Below are positions 24,887 to 35,682 of a stretch of 47,183 nt of DNA, piece by piece. A program made the position numbers and the translations under genes. This stretch comes from an uncultured beta proteobacterium (lineage in GTDB: Bacteria; Pseudomonadota; Gammaproteobacteria; Burkholderiales; SG8-41), in the NCBI GenBank assembly GCA_903893565.1, contig CAITMU010000029.1, forward strand, positions 1 through 47,183. Reading direction: 5' to 3'. How positions within the stretch are numbered: position 1 is the first letter of the stretch; every line of letters begins with the position of its first letter. Under the pieces are notes generated by a model. It saw only the letters and a list, made by a program, of their open reading frames with translations, had not been told where the DNA came from and did not search any database.

Positions 24887-26625
24887 AAAGAGTGTTGAAC
24901 GTTTCAAGCAGTAGCCTAGAGATCCGAAAGCTGGAAGACTGGCGTGCCTATACTTTATTTTTTTTGATTTTTGCTGGATTCATTGGTTTGGTCGGGCGTT
25001 CCTTTTATTTGCAAAGTTTAAACAATGGCTTCCTTCAAAATAAGGGAGCCTCACGTTACATGCAAAAAATAGAAATTGCCCCAACACGCGGCATGATTGT
25101 TGATCGTAACGATGAGCCGTTGGCGATTTCTTCCCCGGTTGAATCAGTGACGGCCAATCCTGTGGATGTGGAAATCTCAGCAATACAGATGAAAAGATTA
25201 GTTATTTTGCTAGACGCCGATGTGAATGATATAAAGGCAAAATTAGCACAAAGTAAGAAAGATTTCGTCTACTTGAAACGTCAATTGCCCCCAGAGCAGG
25301 CAGCAAAAGTGGTGGAAATGAATATTCCTGGAGTCTCACTAAGAAGGGAGTTTCAGCGCTATTACCCCGCGGGTGAAGTGTTTGCCCAAGTGATTGGTTT
25401 TACGGATGTGGATGGCAAAGGCCAGGAGGCGTTGGAGCGGGCCTTTGAGGATAAGCTGCGTGGTTCAGCCGGGCACCGACGGGTAATCCATGACAAGAAG
25501 GGTCAAATTATTCAGGATTTGGAAAGCATTCGGGCGAAACAAAATGGCCAGCAGTTAAAACTGTCTATTGATGCCAAAATACAATACCTTGCTTTCCGTG
25601 AACTTAAAAAAGCCATTAATGAACACCACGCCAAGGCCGGCGGTCTGATTGTGATGGACACGGTAACAGGGGAAATTTTGGCTATGGTGAATTTGCCCAC
25701 CTTTAATCCTAATAATCGCGGTAAAGTGGACCCTGATCGCACAAGAAACCGGACTGTGACCGATACATTTGAACCGGGATCAACGCTAAAACCCTTTACC
25801 ATTGCTACCGCTCTGGAGCAGGGCACTGTCAAAGCGGATTCAGTGATTCAAACGGCCACCGGTCAAATGACAATTGGGAAAGCGACTATTCATGATACTC
25901 ATGCTTATGGTCCATTAACCGTTTCGCAAGTCATTCAAAAGTCTTCCAATGTGGGGGCTGCAAAAATCGCACTCGGATTATCCTCTGAGGCGATGTGGAA
26001 CATGTTCCATCAGGTGGGTTTCGGGGCGCAGCCTAAGTCAGGTCTTCCTGGGGAGGTTGCTGGTCGTTTGCGAGCGCATGAAAATTGGCGTCCCATCGAA
26101 CAGGCTACGATGGCGTTTGGCCATGGAATTTCTGTCTCCTTGCTTCAATTGACTCGAGCCTATTCTATTTTTGCGACCGAAGGGGAGCTACGAAATCCCG
26201 TATTGTTAAAAGCCGATACGCTACAAGAATCTGTGCCTGTGATATCAGCGAAAACGGCACATGCAGTACGAAAAATGCTGGAGATGGTTGTTGATGCAGG
26301 CGGTACAGCGCCGAAAGCACAAGTGCCCGGTTATCATGTGGCGGGGAAAACGGGTACTGCGCATAAAGTCGATGGGCGTGGGTATGCCGCCAATCGATAT
26401 ATCTCCTCGTTTATCGGTTTTGCACCAGCTTCTAATCCGCGTCTGATTATCTCGGTAATGATTGATGAGCCTAGGGGTGGTCAGTATTACGGCGGAGGGG
26501 TTGCGGCACCAGTGTTCAGTGAAGTGATGGGTGGGGCACTACGGATGATGAAAGTCCCTCCTGATGCCCCCGAAGAAAAATTGGTGATTCCACCGACTAC
26601 TCCGGAAGTAAAGGAAGAGGTGTGA
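24883..26625 (+). CDS. ftsI: Peptidoglycan D,D-transpeptidase FtsI (PBP3)
   Basis: The 580-residue septal transpeptidase crosslinks peptidoglycan during division. A single N-terminal membrane anchor lies at about 24-43, then the pedestal domain with RGMIVDRNDEPLA. The transpeptidase domain carries the nucleophile motif STLK at 300-303, SSN at 354-356 and KTGT at 489-492, all intact. The length matches E. coli FtsI (588). The start overlaps ftsL and the end overlaps murE by four bases each. Confidence 0.97.
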   Translation: MKRVLNVSSSSLEIRKLEDWRAYTLFFLIFAGFIGLVGRSFYLQSLNNGFLQNKGASRYMQKIEIAPTRGMIVDRNDEPLAISSPVESVTANPVDVEISAIQMKRLVILLDADVNDIKAKLAQSKKDFVYLKRQLPPEQAAKVVEMNIPGVSLRREFQRYYPAGEVFAQVIGFTDVDGKGQEALERAFEDKLRGSAGHRRVIHDKKGQIIQDLESIRAKQNGQQLKLSIDAKIQYLAFRELKKAINEHHAKAGGLIVMDTVTGEILAMVNLPTFNPNNRGKVDPDRTRNRTVTDTFEPGSTLKPFTIATALEQGTVKADSVIQTATGQMTIGKATIHDTHAYGPLTVSQVIQKSSNVGAAKIALGLSSEAMWNMFHQVGFGAQPKSGLPGEVAGRLRAHENWRPIEQATMAFGHGISVSLLQLTRAYSIFATEGELRNPVLLKADTLQESVPVISAKTAHAVRKMLEMVVDAGGTAPKAQVPGYHVAGKTGTAHKVDGRGYAANRYISSFIGFAPASNPRLIISVMIDEPRGGQYYGGGVAAPVFSEVMGGALRMMKVPPDAPEEKLVIPPTTPEVKEEV

Positions 26626-28109
26626 ATCCACTCTTCCATGAGGATCTTAGCCTCATTGATCGCTTGGCCATCGATCGGCTTGTCACTGACAGTCGACTCG
26701 TACGACGAGGTGACACTTTTGTAGCCTATCCTGGGCATTCACACGATGGGCGTCGTTTCATTGATCAAGCGTTGGCGTGTGGAGCGCAGTCAGTACTTTG
26801 GGAACCACAGTCATTTCGATGGTCTAAAAAGTGGACAGTAAAGCAATTGGCGGTAAGCCAGTTGCGCTATAAGATTGGTGCGATTGCCAGTCACGTTTAT
26901 GGTCGCCCCAGTTCACGGATGTGGACAGTTGGGGTCACCGGAACCAATGGCAAAACCACCTGCAGTCATTGGATTGCCCAAGCGTTTAATCGCCTATGTA
27001 AACGTTGTGCCGTGGTGGGAACTTTAGGTAATGGCTTTTTAAGTGCTTTGCAAGCGGGGCCTAATACGACGCCTGATGCAGCTTGGCTACAAGCCCAATT
27101 TTGTCAATGGAATCGGCAGGGCGCGCAAGCCATTTCGATGGAAGTGTCTTCGCATGGGTTAGATCAGGGAAGGGTCAATGGGGTTGAGTTTGATGTGGCA
27201 CTACTGACCAACCTGACTCGGGATCATTTAGATTATCACGGCACTATGAATGAATACAAAAAAGCGAAGGCAAGGCTTTTTCAATTTGAAGGATTGAAGT
27301 GGAAAATCTTCAATTGTGATGATGTCTTGGGATTAGCGTGGGCCAAGAGACACGTCGAAGAAAATAAAAAGGCGGCTGTTGTAGGCTATGGCTTTACGCC
27401 CATCGGTGCATTGTTAGGGTTACAAGGATATGTACAGGGCAGTGACTTGACGCTAACTGCCGAGGGCTTTGTATTTCAAGTGCATTCTACTTGGGGTAGT
27501 GCTCGGGTTCGTAGCCATTTGATGGGGCGTTTTAATGCCTCTAATCTATTGGCAACCTTAAGTGTCATGCTCGTGAGTCAGGTGCCTTTCAAGCAGGCCA
27601 TTGAAATAGTCAGTGAATTAACCGCAGTGGCTGGTCGCGCTGAGCGTCATGGGGGAGGCAGACAGCCTTTAGTATTAATTGATTATGCGCATACCCCGGA
27701 TGCATTAGAAAAAATATTATCAACGGCTAAAGAATTGACTACGACGAACAAAAGCGCTCGCCTGACTTGTGTTTTTGGTTGTGGCGGCGATCGGGATCGG
27801 GGCAAACGACGGATGATGGGTAAAATTGCTAGTCATTTGGCAGATCAGGTCATCGTAACGAGCGATAACCCGCGCCATGAAGATGCCCAATCCATTATTG
27901 CCGAAATTTTATCTGCGACCCAAGGGGCTAGTCTTGGCATTGAAGATCGCGAGCAAGCGATTTATGAAGCCATTCATAGCGCAGTTGAAGGTGACGTCGT
28001 GGTGGTAGCAGGCAAGGGTCATGAGACTTATCAAGAAATTACCGGTGTGCGTCATGGGTATAGTGATCAAGCGGTGGTAGAAAAGGCTTTGAGAGGATAT
28101 CTCAGATGA
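26622..28109 (+). CDS. murE: UDP-MurNAc-L-Ala-D-Glu:meso-diaminopimelate ligase
   Basis: The 495-residue Mur ligase adds the third residue of the peptidoglycan stem peptide. The ATP-binding GTNGKTT is at 107-113, and the substrate-specificity motif DNPR at 415-418 (DNPRHED) indicates meso-diaminopimelate rather than lysine, the Gram-negative type. The start is a GTG overlapping ftsI; the end overlaps murF (ATGA). The cytoplasmic location follows from the absence of signal or membrane segments. Confidence 0.97.
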   Translation: MNPLFHEDLSLIDRLAIDRLVTDSRLVRRGDTFVAYPGHSHDGRRFIDQALACGAQSVLWEPQSFRWSKKWTVKQLAVSQLRYKIGAIASHVYGRPSSRMWTVGVTGTNGKTTCSHWIAQAFNRLCKRCAVVGTLGNGFLSALQAGPNTTPDAAWLQAQFCQWNRQGAQAISMEVSSHGLDQGRVNGVEFDVALLTNLTRDHLDYHGTMNEYKKAKARLFQFEGLKWKIFNCDDVLGLAWAKRHVEENKKAAVVGYGFTPIGALLGLQGYVQGSDLTLTAEGFVFQVHSTWGSARVRSHLMGRFNASNLLATLSVMLVSQVPFKQAIEIVSELTAVAGRAERHGGGRQPLVLIDYAHTPDALEKILSTAKELTTTNKSARLTCVFGCGGDRDRGKRRMMGKIASHLADQVIVTSDNPRHEDAQSIIAEILSATQGASLGIEDREQAIYEAIHSAVEGDVVVVAGKGHETYQEITGVRHGYSDQAVVEKALRGYLR

Positions 28110-29470
28110 TGCGCTTATCTGAGGCCGCTTTTGCCCTCGGTGTTTCACATCAGGGCCATAACGCGACCTTTACCCATGTAGGCACCGATAGTCGTCAGGT
28201 CAAAGAAGGCGAGTTATTTATTGCGCTCAGGGGCCTTCATTTTGACGCACATCAATATCTTGCTAGCGCGCAGGCCAATGGGGCTGTGGCTGTGATGGTC
28301 GATGAACAAGGTCAAGGCAGTGTTCCGGTTGGGTTGCCTTTTGTGAGTGTTGCCAACACACGTCAAGGATTGACGCAACTGGCCTACGCATGGAGGACTC
28401 GTTTTACAGGATCTTTGGTCGGTATTACCGGTAGTAGCGGCAAAACATCGGTCAAGGAAATGTTGACGTTAATTTTACAAAAGTCGTGCGGGCAAAAAGT
28501 ACTGAGCACTTTTGGAAACCTCAATAATGAAATTGGGGTGCCACTTACCTTATTGAGACTACGTTCAGAGCACCGTTATGCGGTGGTTGAGATGGGGATG
28601 AACCACGCAGGTGAGATCGCTCGTTTGTCTTCCTTAGCCAGACCCGATGTGGCATTGATTAATAATGCAGGGCGTGCCCATATAGAACATTTGGGGAGTC
28701 AGGAGGCGATCGCTCGAGCCAAAGCGGAAATTTATGAAGGGCTTCATGAAAATGCAGTAGCAGTCATTAACGCCGATGACCCGTTTGCCGCTTTGTGGCA
28801 AGAATTAGCAGGAAAAAGAAAAACGCTCTTATTTGGCTTAACCCCATCGGCTGCTGTGTGGGCGACTTATGAGTTGGGTGAGCAACAAAGTCTTTTAAGA
28901 TTGAGGACCCCAATAGGTGAGGTCGAATTGCAGCTAGCGGTGGCGGGTCTTCATAATGTTAAAAACGCATTGGCTGCAACTGCAGTCGCGGTTGCTTTAG
29001 CGCTACCTTTAGAAGCCATTGCCGAGGGTTTAAGGCAATATCAAGGGGTGAAGGGACGCTTACAGGTTCAAGCCGCACTGTCGGGGGCTAAGCTGATTGA
29101 CGATACTTATAATGCAAACCCGGAGTCTATGCGTGCGGCGATCGATGTTTTGGCCCGAATACCGGGGCAGCGCATATTAATTATAGGCGATATGGGTGAG
29201 CTAGGTCAAAAGGCACAAGCCTGTCACGCTGAAGTGGGAGAGTATGCTAAGGCTAGTGGCATTGATCACCTATACACGTTGGGCTTGATGGCCCAGCAGG
29301 CAGGGGCCGCTTTTGGCGTTGGTGCAGAGCATTTTGATCAAATGACTCCTTTGTTAGAGCAAGTCAAAAAACAGTTGAATCCTCAATCAACGGTATTAGT
29401 GAAGGGTTCTCGGTTTATGAAAATGGAGCGCATCGTTGAGGGCTTAAGTCCGGTCAGGGATATCCTATGA
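28106..29470 (+). CDS. murF: UDP-MurNAc-tripeptide:D-Ala-D-Ala ligase
   Basis: The 454-residue ligase completes the cytoplasmic pentapeptide precursor by adding D-Ala-D-Ala. The N-terminal Mur domain has GTDSRQVKEGELFIALRG; the ATP loop reads GSSGKTS (109-115). MGMNHAGEIARL and DTYNANPESMRAAI complete the family pattern. It overlaps murE by four bases. After its stop the tight overlap chain breaks with a 79-base gap before mraY that may hold an internal promoter. Confidence 0.97.
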   Translation: MMRLSEAAFALGVSHQGHNATFTHVGTDSRQVKEGELFIALRGLHFDAHQYLASAQANGAVAVMVDEQGQGSVPVGLPFVSVANTRQGLTQLAYAWRTRFTGSLVGITGSSGKTSVKEMLTLILQKSCGQKVLSTFGNLNNEIGVPLTLLRLRSEHRYAVVEMGMNHAGEIARLSSLARPDVALINNAGRAHIEHLGSQEAIARAKAEIYEGLHENAVAVINADDPFAALWQELAGKRKTLLFGLTPSAAVWATYELGEQQSLLRLRTPIGEVELQLAVAGLHNVKNALAATAVAVALALPLEAIAEGLRQYQGVKGRLQVQAALSGAKLIDDTYNANPESMRAAIDVLARIPGQRILIIGDMGELGQKAQACHAEVGEYAKASGIDHLYTLGLMAQQAGAAFGVGAEHFDQMTPLLEQVKKQLNPQSTVLVKGSRFMKMERIVEGLSPVRDIL

Positions 29471-29481
29471 CAATAGTCTTC

Positions 29482-29511
29482 TTGAGTGCTGAGTGCGTGA
29501 GGCAGTATTTT
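29482..29511 (+). promoter_or_regulatory. Possible internal promoter before mraY
   Basis: TTGAGT (29482-29487) and TATTTT (29506-29511) are 18 bases apart in the only sizeable gap between murE and murC. The match is moderate, and the place is where a second entry for RNA polymerase would be useful. Confidence 0.35.
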
Positions 29512-29549
29512 TGTTTCGTCCGATGGATTAAGTCTTTAGCGGGGAAAAT

Positions 29550-30635
29550 ATGTTTTTAGAATGGGCGCAATGGTATGCCAAAGATATTCACGTATTGAAT
29601 GTCTTTAATTACATTACATTACGTGCGGTTCTTGCCTGCTTGAGCTCATTGTTATTGTCCTTTTTGGTCGGGCCGATGATGATACGTAAACTCACGGCCT
29701 ACAAGATTGGTCAGTCGGTTCGCTCGGATGGGCCACAAACCCATTTGGTGAAAAGCGGGACTCCTACCATGGGCGGAGCGTTGATTTTAGTGTCTATTAC
29801 AGTGACCACTTTAATGTGGGCAGACCTTAAAAATCGATACGTATGGATTGTATTACTGGTGACATTAGGTTTTGGAGTCGTAGGATGGGTCGATGATTAC
29901 CGTAAGGTCGTGCATCGTAACCCTCAAGGATTGTCGGCTCGGGCCAAATTTTTTTTCCAATCCGTCATTGGTTTAGGCGCAGCCATTTTTCTAGCCTACA
30001 CCAATAAATTACCGGCTCAAACTGCATTGATTGTGCCCTTTTTTAAGGAAGTCGTTATTCCATTGGGGATGATAGGATTTATCGCTTTGACTTATTTTGT
30101 GATTGTAGGCACTAGCAATGCGGTAAATTTGACCGATGGTCTGGATGGTTTAGCTATTATGCCAACGGTGCTGATTGCGGGCGCTTTGGGGGTGTTTACT
30201 TATGTGGCGGGGAATGCGGTTTTTGCTCGGTATTTGGCTTTTCCCTATATTCCTGGCGCTGGTGAGTTGACTGTGATTTGTGGCGCTATTGCTGGTTCGG
30301 GACTCGCTTTTTTATGGTTTAACGCGTACCCCGCTGAAGTGTTTATGGGTGATGTTGGCGCTTTGGCCTTAGGCGCGGCACTCGGTTGTATTGCCGTCAT
30401 CGTGAGGCAGGAAATTGTATTTTTTATCATGAGTGGGGTTTTCGTGATGGAAACCTTATCCGTGATGATTCAAGTCGGCTCTTTTAAATTGCGTGGTAAA
30501 AGAGTTTTTCGTATGGCCCCTTTGCACCATCATTATGAATTAAAAGGGTGGAAGGAGACACAGGTCGTAGTGCGTTTCTGGATAGTTACGATGATGTTAG
30601 TTTTGGTTGGGTTGTCAACGTTAAAGTTACGTTAA
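29550..30635 (+). CDS. mraY: Phospho-N-acetylmuramoyl-pentapeptide transferase
   Basis: The 361-residue polytopic membrane enzyme transfers phospho-MurNAc-pentapeptide to undecaprenyl phosphate to make lipid I. Signature segments are [34 protein letters not shown], the Asp-rich [27 protein letters not shown] and the C-terminal [12 protein letters not shown]. About ten hydrophobic segments fit the family. The ATG at 29550 has GGGGA upstream. murD begins 14 bases after the stop. Confidence 0.97.
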   Translation: MFLEWAQWYAKDIHVLNVFNYITLRAVLACLSSLLLSFLVGPMMIRKLTAYKIGQSVRSDGPQTHLVKSGTPTMGGALILVSITVTTLMWADLKNRYVWIVLLVTLGFGVVGWVDDYRKVVHRNPQGLSARAKFFFQSVIGLGAAIFLAYTNKLPAQTALIVPFFKEVVIPLGMIGFIALTYFVIVGTSNAVNLTDGLDGLAIMPTVLIAGALGVFTYVAGNAVFARYLAFPYIPGAGELTVICGAIAGSGLAFLWFNAYPAEVFMGDVGALALGAALGCIAVIVRQEIVFFIMSGVFVMETLSVMIQVGSFKLRGKRVFRMAPLHHHYELKGWKETQVVVRFWIVTMMLVLVGLSTLKLR

Positions 30636-30649
30636 CCCTTGGTATTCAT

Positions 30650-32047
30650 ATGGATTTAAACGCTAGACGAATATTGGTTCTGGGTCTGGGTGCAACGGGT
30701 TTATCGATGGCCCGCTGGCTATCAAGGCAAGGCGCACAGGTCAGTGTGGCTGATACGCGAGCCAACCCGCCCTATGCTGCGCACTTGAGGCAGGATTGGC
30801 CTAAGGTGAAATTGTACACGGGACCGTTTAGTGAGGGCCTTTTTTCTGATGCACAAACCATAGCGCTCAGCCCGGGTATTGACCCGCGTCAGGGCGAGTT
30901 AGCCCAGGCACTGGCCAATGGTAAGCCGGTAGTAGGCGATATTGAATTATTTGCCCAAGCATTAAGTGAGCGTCGATCAGCGGCTAAAATCATCGCGATT
31001 ACCGGCTCTAATGGCAAGAGTACGGTTACCGCACTGTGCGGTGCGGTTTGCCAGGCCCAGGGCTGGGATACCGTCGTGGCAGGCAATATCGGCTTGCCAG
31101 TGCTGGATGTGTTAACTGAGATTGATCAGGGACGTGCAATGCCTGATGTCTTCGTGTTGGAGTTATCTAGTTTTCAGTTAGAGACTTGTGTGAGTTTGCG
31201 TGCCGATGTGGCAACCGTGTTAAATGTCACAGAAGATCATATGGACCGTTACGATACTTTTAACGACTATAGATCGACCAAATCCAGAATTTTTTTAGGC
31301 AGTCATACCCAAGTGCTTAATCGTGATGACCCTCTGACAATGGCGATGGCCTTGTCGGATCGAGTAGCAGTCAGCTTTGGCGTAAACGAGGCGCAATCAC
31401 TAAAAGAAAATGACTGGGGTTTGAAATCGGTAGGTAACGCGGTTTATTTGTGCCAGGCAGATTCGGCATTGTTAGCGCAATCCGAACTGCCTTTAGTAGG
31501 GTTGCACAATGTGTCGAATGTGTTGGCAGCCGGTGCTCTTTGTTGTGCAATCGGAGTGGAGCAAAAAGCTTGGGTGCGTGCAGTACAAAATTTTAAAGGA
31601 CTACCGCATCGGGTTGAGAAAATTGGCCAACTCGGTGAAGTGAGTTTTTTTGATGATTCAAAAGGAACCAATGTTGGCGCAACCGTGGCAGCCCTAGAAG
31701 GCTTTAGTCACCCGGTGGTATTGATTGCCGGGGGGGATGGCAAAGGGCAGGATTTTACGCCCTTAGTTGCCGCGGTCAAAGCGCGCGCCCGTGCTGTGAT
31801 ACTGATTGGTCGGGACGCTCCCCATCTTCAGAAGGTATTATCGAGAAGTGGTATTCCAATATTACTGGCCGCTGATCTGACTGAGGCCGTGCATTGGGCC
31901 TACGCTCAGGCACAGGCTGGTGAGGGTGTGCTTTTATCGCCCGCCTGCGCCAGTTTTGACATGTTTCGCCATTATATTCACCGCGCTGAAGTGTTTGTTG
32001 AGGCCTTTAAAAAACTAAGCGAATTGGCAGGCACCTGTGATGTATAA
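30650..32047 (+). CDS. murD: UDP-MurNAc-L-Ala:D-Glu ligase
   Basis: The 465-residue ligase adds D-glutamate to UDP-MurNAc-L-Ala. The N-terminal domain has [16 protein letters not shown] (9-24). The ATP loop is GSNGKST (119-125), and [11 protein letters not shown] and [10 protein letters not shown] are typical of MurD. I chose the ATG at 30650, which fits the family N-terminus; the open frame extends back into mraY to 30548 without homology. It overlaps ftsW by eight bases. Confidence 0.96.
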   Translation: MDLNARRILVLGLGATGLSMARWLSRQGAQVSVADTRANPPYAAHLRQDWPKVKLYTGPFSEGLFSDAQTIALSPGIDPRQGELAQALANGKPVVGDIELFAQALSERRSAAKIIAITGSNGKSTVTALCGAVCQAQGWDTVVAGNIGLPVLDVLTEIDQGRAMPDVFVLELSSFQLETCVSLRADVATVLNVTEDHMDRYDTFNDYRSTKSRIFLGSHTQVLNRDDPLTMAMALSDRVAVSFGVNEAQSLKENDWGLKSVGNAVYLCQADSALLAQSELPLVGLHNVSNVLAAGALCCAIGVEQKAWVRAVQNFKGLPHRVEKIGQLGEVSFFDDSKGTNVGATVAALEGFSHPVVLIAGGDGKGQDFTPLVAAVKARARAVILIGRDAPHLQKVLSRSGIPILLAADLTEAVHWAYAQAQAGEGVLLSPACASFDMFRHYIHRAEVFVEAFKKLSELAGTCDV

Positions 32048-33197
32048 CCGTCAAAGAGGCACTAGCCCAACGGCTGAATTTGACCATACATTAATTTGGA
32101 TTACAGGATTTTTGCTCGGACTAGGCCTAGTCATGGTCTACTCGGCTTCGATTGCCATTTCGGAAGCAGGAAAAAATACGGGTCATCAAGCCACTTATTA
32201 TCTAACCCGTCATGCGGTGTTTTTATTAATCAGCGTGGTTTTAGGGGTGGTGAGTTTTCAAGTACCTACAAAACGTTGGCAACAGTGGGCGCCTTATTTA
32301 TTTCTTTCCGGCTTGGTCTTGTTGATATTGGTGTTGATTCCAGGTTTGGGTCATGAGGTCAATGGTGCTCGCCGGTGGTTGCAATTGGCGGTGTTTAATC
32401 TTCAGCCCTCAGAATTGATGAAAGTGTTTGCAGTCATTTATGCGGCGGACTATACCGTTAGAAAAACAGCGTTCATGAGTAATATTCGCAAAGGCTTTTT
32501 GCCGATGTTTGGTGTTATGTTTTTGGCGGGGGCTTTATTGTTGAAGGAGCCTGATTTTGGCGCCCTGGCTGTGATTACGGTGATTGCCATGGGGATATTG
32601 TTTTTAGGAGGGATGAATTGGAAGATTTTTGCTGTTTTGATTGTTTTGCTGGCAGTGTCATTTTGTTTATTAATTGTGTTTTCACCCTACCGGATGCAAC
32701 GCGTGGTGGGTTTTATGGATCCTTGGTCTGATCCGTATGGCAAAGGCTATCAGTTGTCGCATGCGCTGATTGCTTTTGGACGAGGGGAATGGTTCGGTGT
32801 GGGATTGGGAGGGAGTGTAGAAAAATTGTTTTATTTGCCAGAGGCACATACAGATTTTTTGTTGGCAGTTATTGCTGAGGAACTCGGTTTCATAGGGGTG
32901 ATCACCGTCATTGGTATGTTTATTCTTATTGTCTACCGTGCCTTTTTGATTGGTAGAAAAGCGGCTTTACAGGAACGTTATTTTGCGGCTTTGGTGGCCC
33001 AAGGCATTGGTCTTTGGATTGGGGTACAGGCGTTGATCAATATGGGAGTCAATATGGGCGTATTACCCACTAAAGGCCTCACGCTGCCCCTACTCTCATT
33101 CGGAGGTAGTGCGATTGTGACCACTTGCCTGGCCATTTCTATTTTATTGCGTATTGATTGGGAAAATCGTCAAATTACGCGGGGATTTACAGTTTAG
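32040..33197 (+). CDS. ftsW: Septal peptidoglycan glycosyltransferase FtsW (SEDS family)
   Basis: The 385-residue integral membrane protein polymerises lipid II at the septum together with FtsI. About ten membrane segments are visible. Family motifs are [27 protein letters not shown], the periplasmic catalytic-loop region [19 protein letters not shown] with the conserved Glu-Ala-His-Thr-Asp, and [10 protein letters not shown] near the end. Candidate starts are ATG 32040 and GTG 32037, both inside the murD end, so translation is likely coupled. murG begins three bases after the stop. Confidence 0.96.
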   Translation: MYNRQRGTSPTAEFDHTLIWITGFLLGLGLVMVYSASIAISEAGKNTGHQATYYLTRHAVFLLISVVLGVVSFQVPTKRWQQWAPYLFLSGLVLLILVLIPGLGHEVNGARRWLQLAVFNLQPSELMKVFAVIYAADYTVRKTAFMSNIRKGFLPMFGVMFLAGALLLKEPDFGALAVITVIAMGILFLGGMNWKIFAVLIVLLAVSFCLLIVFSPYRMQRVVGFMDPWSDPYGKGYQLSHALIAFGRGEWFGVGLGGSVEKLFYLPEAHTDFLLAVIAEELGFIGVITVIGMFILIVYRAFLIGRKAALQERYFAALVAQGIGLWIGVQALINMGVNMGVLPTKGLTLPLLSFGGSAIVTTCLAISILLRIDWENRQITRGFTV

Positions 33198-33200
33198 TTT

Positions 33201-34277
33201 ATGGCCAATACTTTATTGATAATGGCAGGCGGAACGGGGGGGCATATCTATCCTGCCCTATCCGTGGCGCATCGATTGCAGGAGAGGGGCTGGACGATTG
33301 TTTGGCTTGGGGCTAAAACGGGAATGGAGGCGAGAATTGTGCCGCCACATGGGTTTTCCATGGCATGGGTTCAATTTACCGGGGTCCGGGGTAAGGGCTG
33401 GCGACGCGTCTTGGGTCTACCTTGGAGTTTGTTGGTGGCTTGTTATCAAAGCGCGCAGGCTATTTTTCGTTTTCGACCCGACGTGATTCTTGGAATGGGT
33501 GGTTATGTTTCTTTTCCAGGCGCATTAATGGCTGTGGTGCTGAATCGGCCGCTGATTATCCATGAGCAAAATGCAGTGGCGGGATTGGCTAATCGAGTAT
33601 TGGCTTATTTTGCGACTCGTGTCTTGGCGGGTTTCCCGGGCGCTTTTGCCGAAAACCGCAAAGCCCAATGGGTAGGCAACCCTGTACGGGCTGACATCGC
33701 GACATTACCCGATCCGAGTCAACGCTCACAGGATCCATCGACGCGACTGAGAATTTTAATTTTAGGCGGCAGCCAAGGGGCAGCTGCATTAAATACTCTC
33801 ATCCCCGAGAGCTTAGCGCTCATGACTGAAAATGAACGACCTAGCGTCACCCATCAAGCCGGGGCTGCCCATGCGCAGAACTTGATTGATCTTTATGCGC
33901 GTTTTGGCGTGAAGGCACATATTGTGCCTTACATTGAAGATATGGCTTCAAGCTACCAAGCGGCTGATTTAGTGATTTGTCGGGCAGGGGCTTCAACGGT
34001 GGCAGAGATTGCTGCAGCGGGGGTAGCCAGTCTTTTTGTTCCTTTACCTACCGCAGTCGATGACCACCAAACTCTTAATGCGCAGTTTCTGGTCAACCGG
34101 GGGGCTGCTCAGTCAATGGCTCAGTCCGAATTGACTGCCGAGCGTTTATCGCAGTGGTTAAGACATTTGAAAAAAAGTGATCTGATCTCTATGGCGGCGG
34201 CGGCACGCTTAGCGGCTAAAAATGATGCGACTCAAACGGTAGTTCAAATCTGCGAGGAATTGGCCCATGCGCTATAA
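33201..34277 (+). CDS. murG: UDP-GlcNAc:lipid I N-acetylglucosaminyltransferase
   Basis: The 358-residue peripheral membrane GT-B enzyme converts lipid I to lipid II. The glycine-rich GGTGGH is at 10-15. MGGYVSFPG and [12 protein letters not shown] belong to the acceptor-binding half. [14 protein letters not shown] and [15 protein letters not shown] belong to the donor-binding half. The last eleven bases overlap the start of murC. Confidence 0.97.
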   Translation: MANTLLIMAGGTGGHIYPALSVAHRLQERGWTIVWLGAKTGMEARIVPPHGFSMAWVQFTGVRGKGWRRVLGLPWSLLVACYQSAQAIFRFRPDVILGMGGYVSFPGALMAVVLNRPLIIHEQNAVAGLANRVLAYFATRVLAGFPGAFAENRKAQWVGNPVRADIATLPDPSQRSQDPSTRLRILILGGSQGAAALNTLIPESLALMTENERPSVTHQAGAAHAQNLIDLYARFGVKAHIVPYIEDMASSYQAADLVICRAGASTVAEIAAAGVASLFVPLPTAVDDHQTLNAQFLVNRGAAQSMAQSELTAERLSQWLRHLKKSDLISMAAAARLAAKNDATQTVVQICEELAHAL

Positions 34278-35676
34278 AGTAAAGCGGATCCATTTTGTTG
34301 GTATTGGGGGCGCTGGTATGAGCGGTATTGCTGAGGTGCTCTTGAATCTGGGTTATGAAATTAGCGGCTCAGATATTTCAGCCAACGCCACTACGCAGCG
34401 GTTGGAGTCAATAGGGGTGCGTGTATTTAAAGGCCATGAAGCCACTCAGGTGAGGGAAGCCGATGTCGTGGTCGTGTCTACTGCAGTGAAAACGGATAAT
34501 CCCGAAGTCTTAGCGGCACGACAGGCCCAAATCCCGGTGGTGCCACGGGCTTTGATGTTGGCGGAATTAATGCGATTAAAGCAAGGTATTGCGATTGCGG
34601 GTACTCATGGGAAGACCACGACGACGAGCCTTGTGGCTAGTATTTTGGCTGAGGCGGGGTTAGACCCTACTTTCGTGATCGGCGGCCGATTAAATAGTGC
34701 CGGTTCGCATGCGAGGCTAGGGGAGGGGGAGTTTATTGTGGTTGAAGCGGATGAGTCGGACGCTTCTTTTTTGCATTTGCAACCCGTGCTAGCTGTGATT
34801 ACCAATATTGATGCTGATCATATGGAAACGTATGGGCATTCGATGGAAAAGTTAAAGCAAGCCTTTGTCGATTTTATACATCATCTGCCTTTTTATGGCA
34901 TGGCCGTATTGTGCCAAGATGATGAGAACATTCAAAGTATTTTACCTTTCATTAGCAAACCTATCACCACCTATGGCTTATCGCCCCAGGCACAAGTTCG
35001 TGCAATTGATGTAGAACATCGGGGTGGGAAGATGCATTTTCGGGTCCAGCGAGACGGCCGAGATTTATTAAAAACCGACTTTTCCGTTCAATTAAATCTG
35101 CCCGGCGTCCATAACGTTAGAAACGCTTTGGCTGCCATTGCGGTGGGCTTAGAGGTCGGCGTGCCAGAGAAAAGCATAGTCAATGCACTAGCAGAGTTTA
35201 AAGGGGTGGGGCGGCGTTTCCAACGGTATGGTGAGCTAAAGCTGGCTGACGGTGGTCACTTTACGTTGATTGATGATTATGGGCACCATCCTCAAGAAAT
35301 GGCTGCCACCTTGTCGGCCGCCCGAGGGGCTTTTCCAGGACGAAGGTTGGTATTGGCTTTCCAGCCCCATCGTTACACCCGTACGCGCGATTGTTTTGAA
35401 GATTTTGTAACCATTTTGGCAACGACCGATGTGTTGTGCTTGACTGAAGTCTATGCCGCGGGAGAAATGCCGATCGTGGCGGCTGACGGCCGTGCCTTGG
35501 CCCGAGCGGTCAGAGTACAAGGGCGTGTTGAACCTTTGTTTGTAGAAAAAGTAACTGACCTGCCGCAAAAAATTCTTTCCGTGGTAAGGCAGGGCGATGT
35601 GGTGCTCACCATGGGGGCGGGCTCAATAGGTGCTGTGGCAGCAGAAGTATCAAGATTAAGTCAGCAAAAAGGATAA
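34267..35676 (+). CDS. murC: UDP-N-acetylmuramate:L-alanine ligase
   Basis: The 469-residue enzyme begins stem peptide synthesis on UDP-MurNAc. The N-terminal nucleotide-binding motif reads [17 protein letters not shown] (9-25). The ATP loop is GTHGKTT (112-118), and [12 protein letters not shown] and [10 protein letters not shown] are typical MurC sequences. Its ATG lies inside the murG end (eleven-base overlap). murB follows after six bases. Confidence 0.97.
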   Translation: MRYKVKRIHFVGIGGAGMSGIAEVLLNLGYEISGSDISANATTQRLESIGVRVFKGHEATQVREADVVVVSTAVKTDNPEVLAARQAQIPVVPRALMLAELMRLKQGIAIAGTHGKTTTTSLVASILAEAGLDPTFVIGGRLNSAGSHARLGEGEFIVVEADESDASFLHLQPVLAVITNIDADHMETYGHSMEKLKQAFVDFIHHLPFYGMAVLCQDDENIQSILPFISKPITTYGLSPQAQVRAIDVEHRGGKMHFRVQRDGRDLLKTDFSVQLNLPGVHNVRNALAAIAVGLEVGVPEKSIVNALAEFKGVGRRFQRYGELKLADGGHFTLIDDYGHHPQEMAATLSAARGAFPGRRLVLAFQPHRYTRTRDCFEDFVTILATTDVLCLTEVYAAGEMPIVAADGRALARAVRVQGRVEPLFVEKVTDLPQKILSVVRQGDVVLTMGAGSIGAVAAEVSRLSQQKG

Positions 35677-35682
35677 ATCGAC

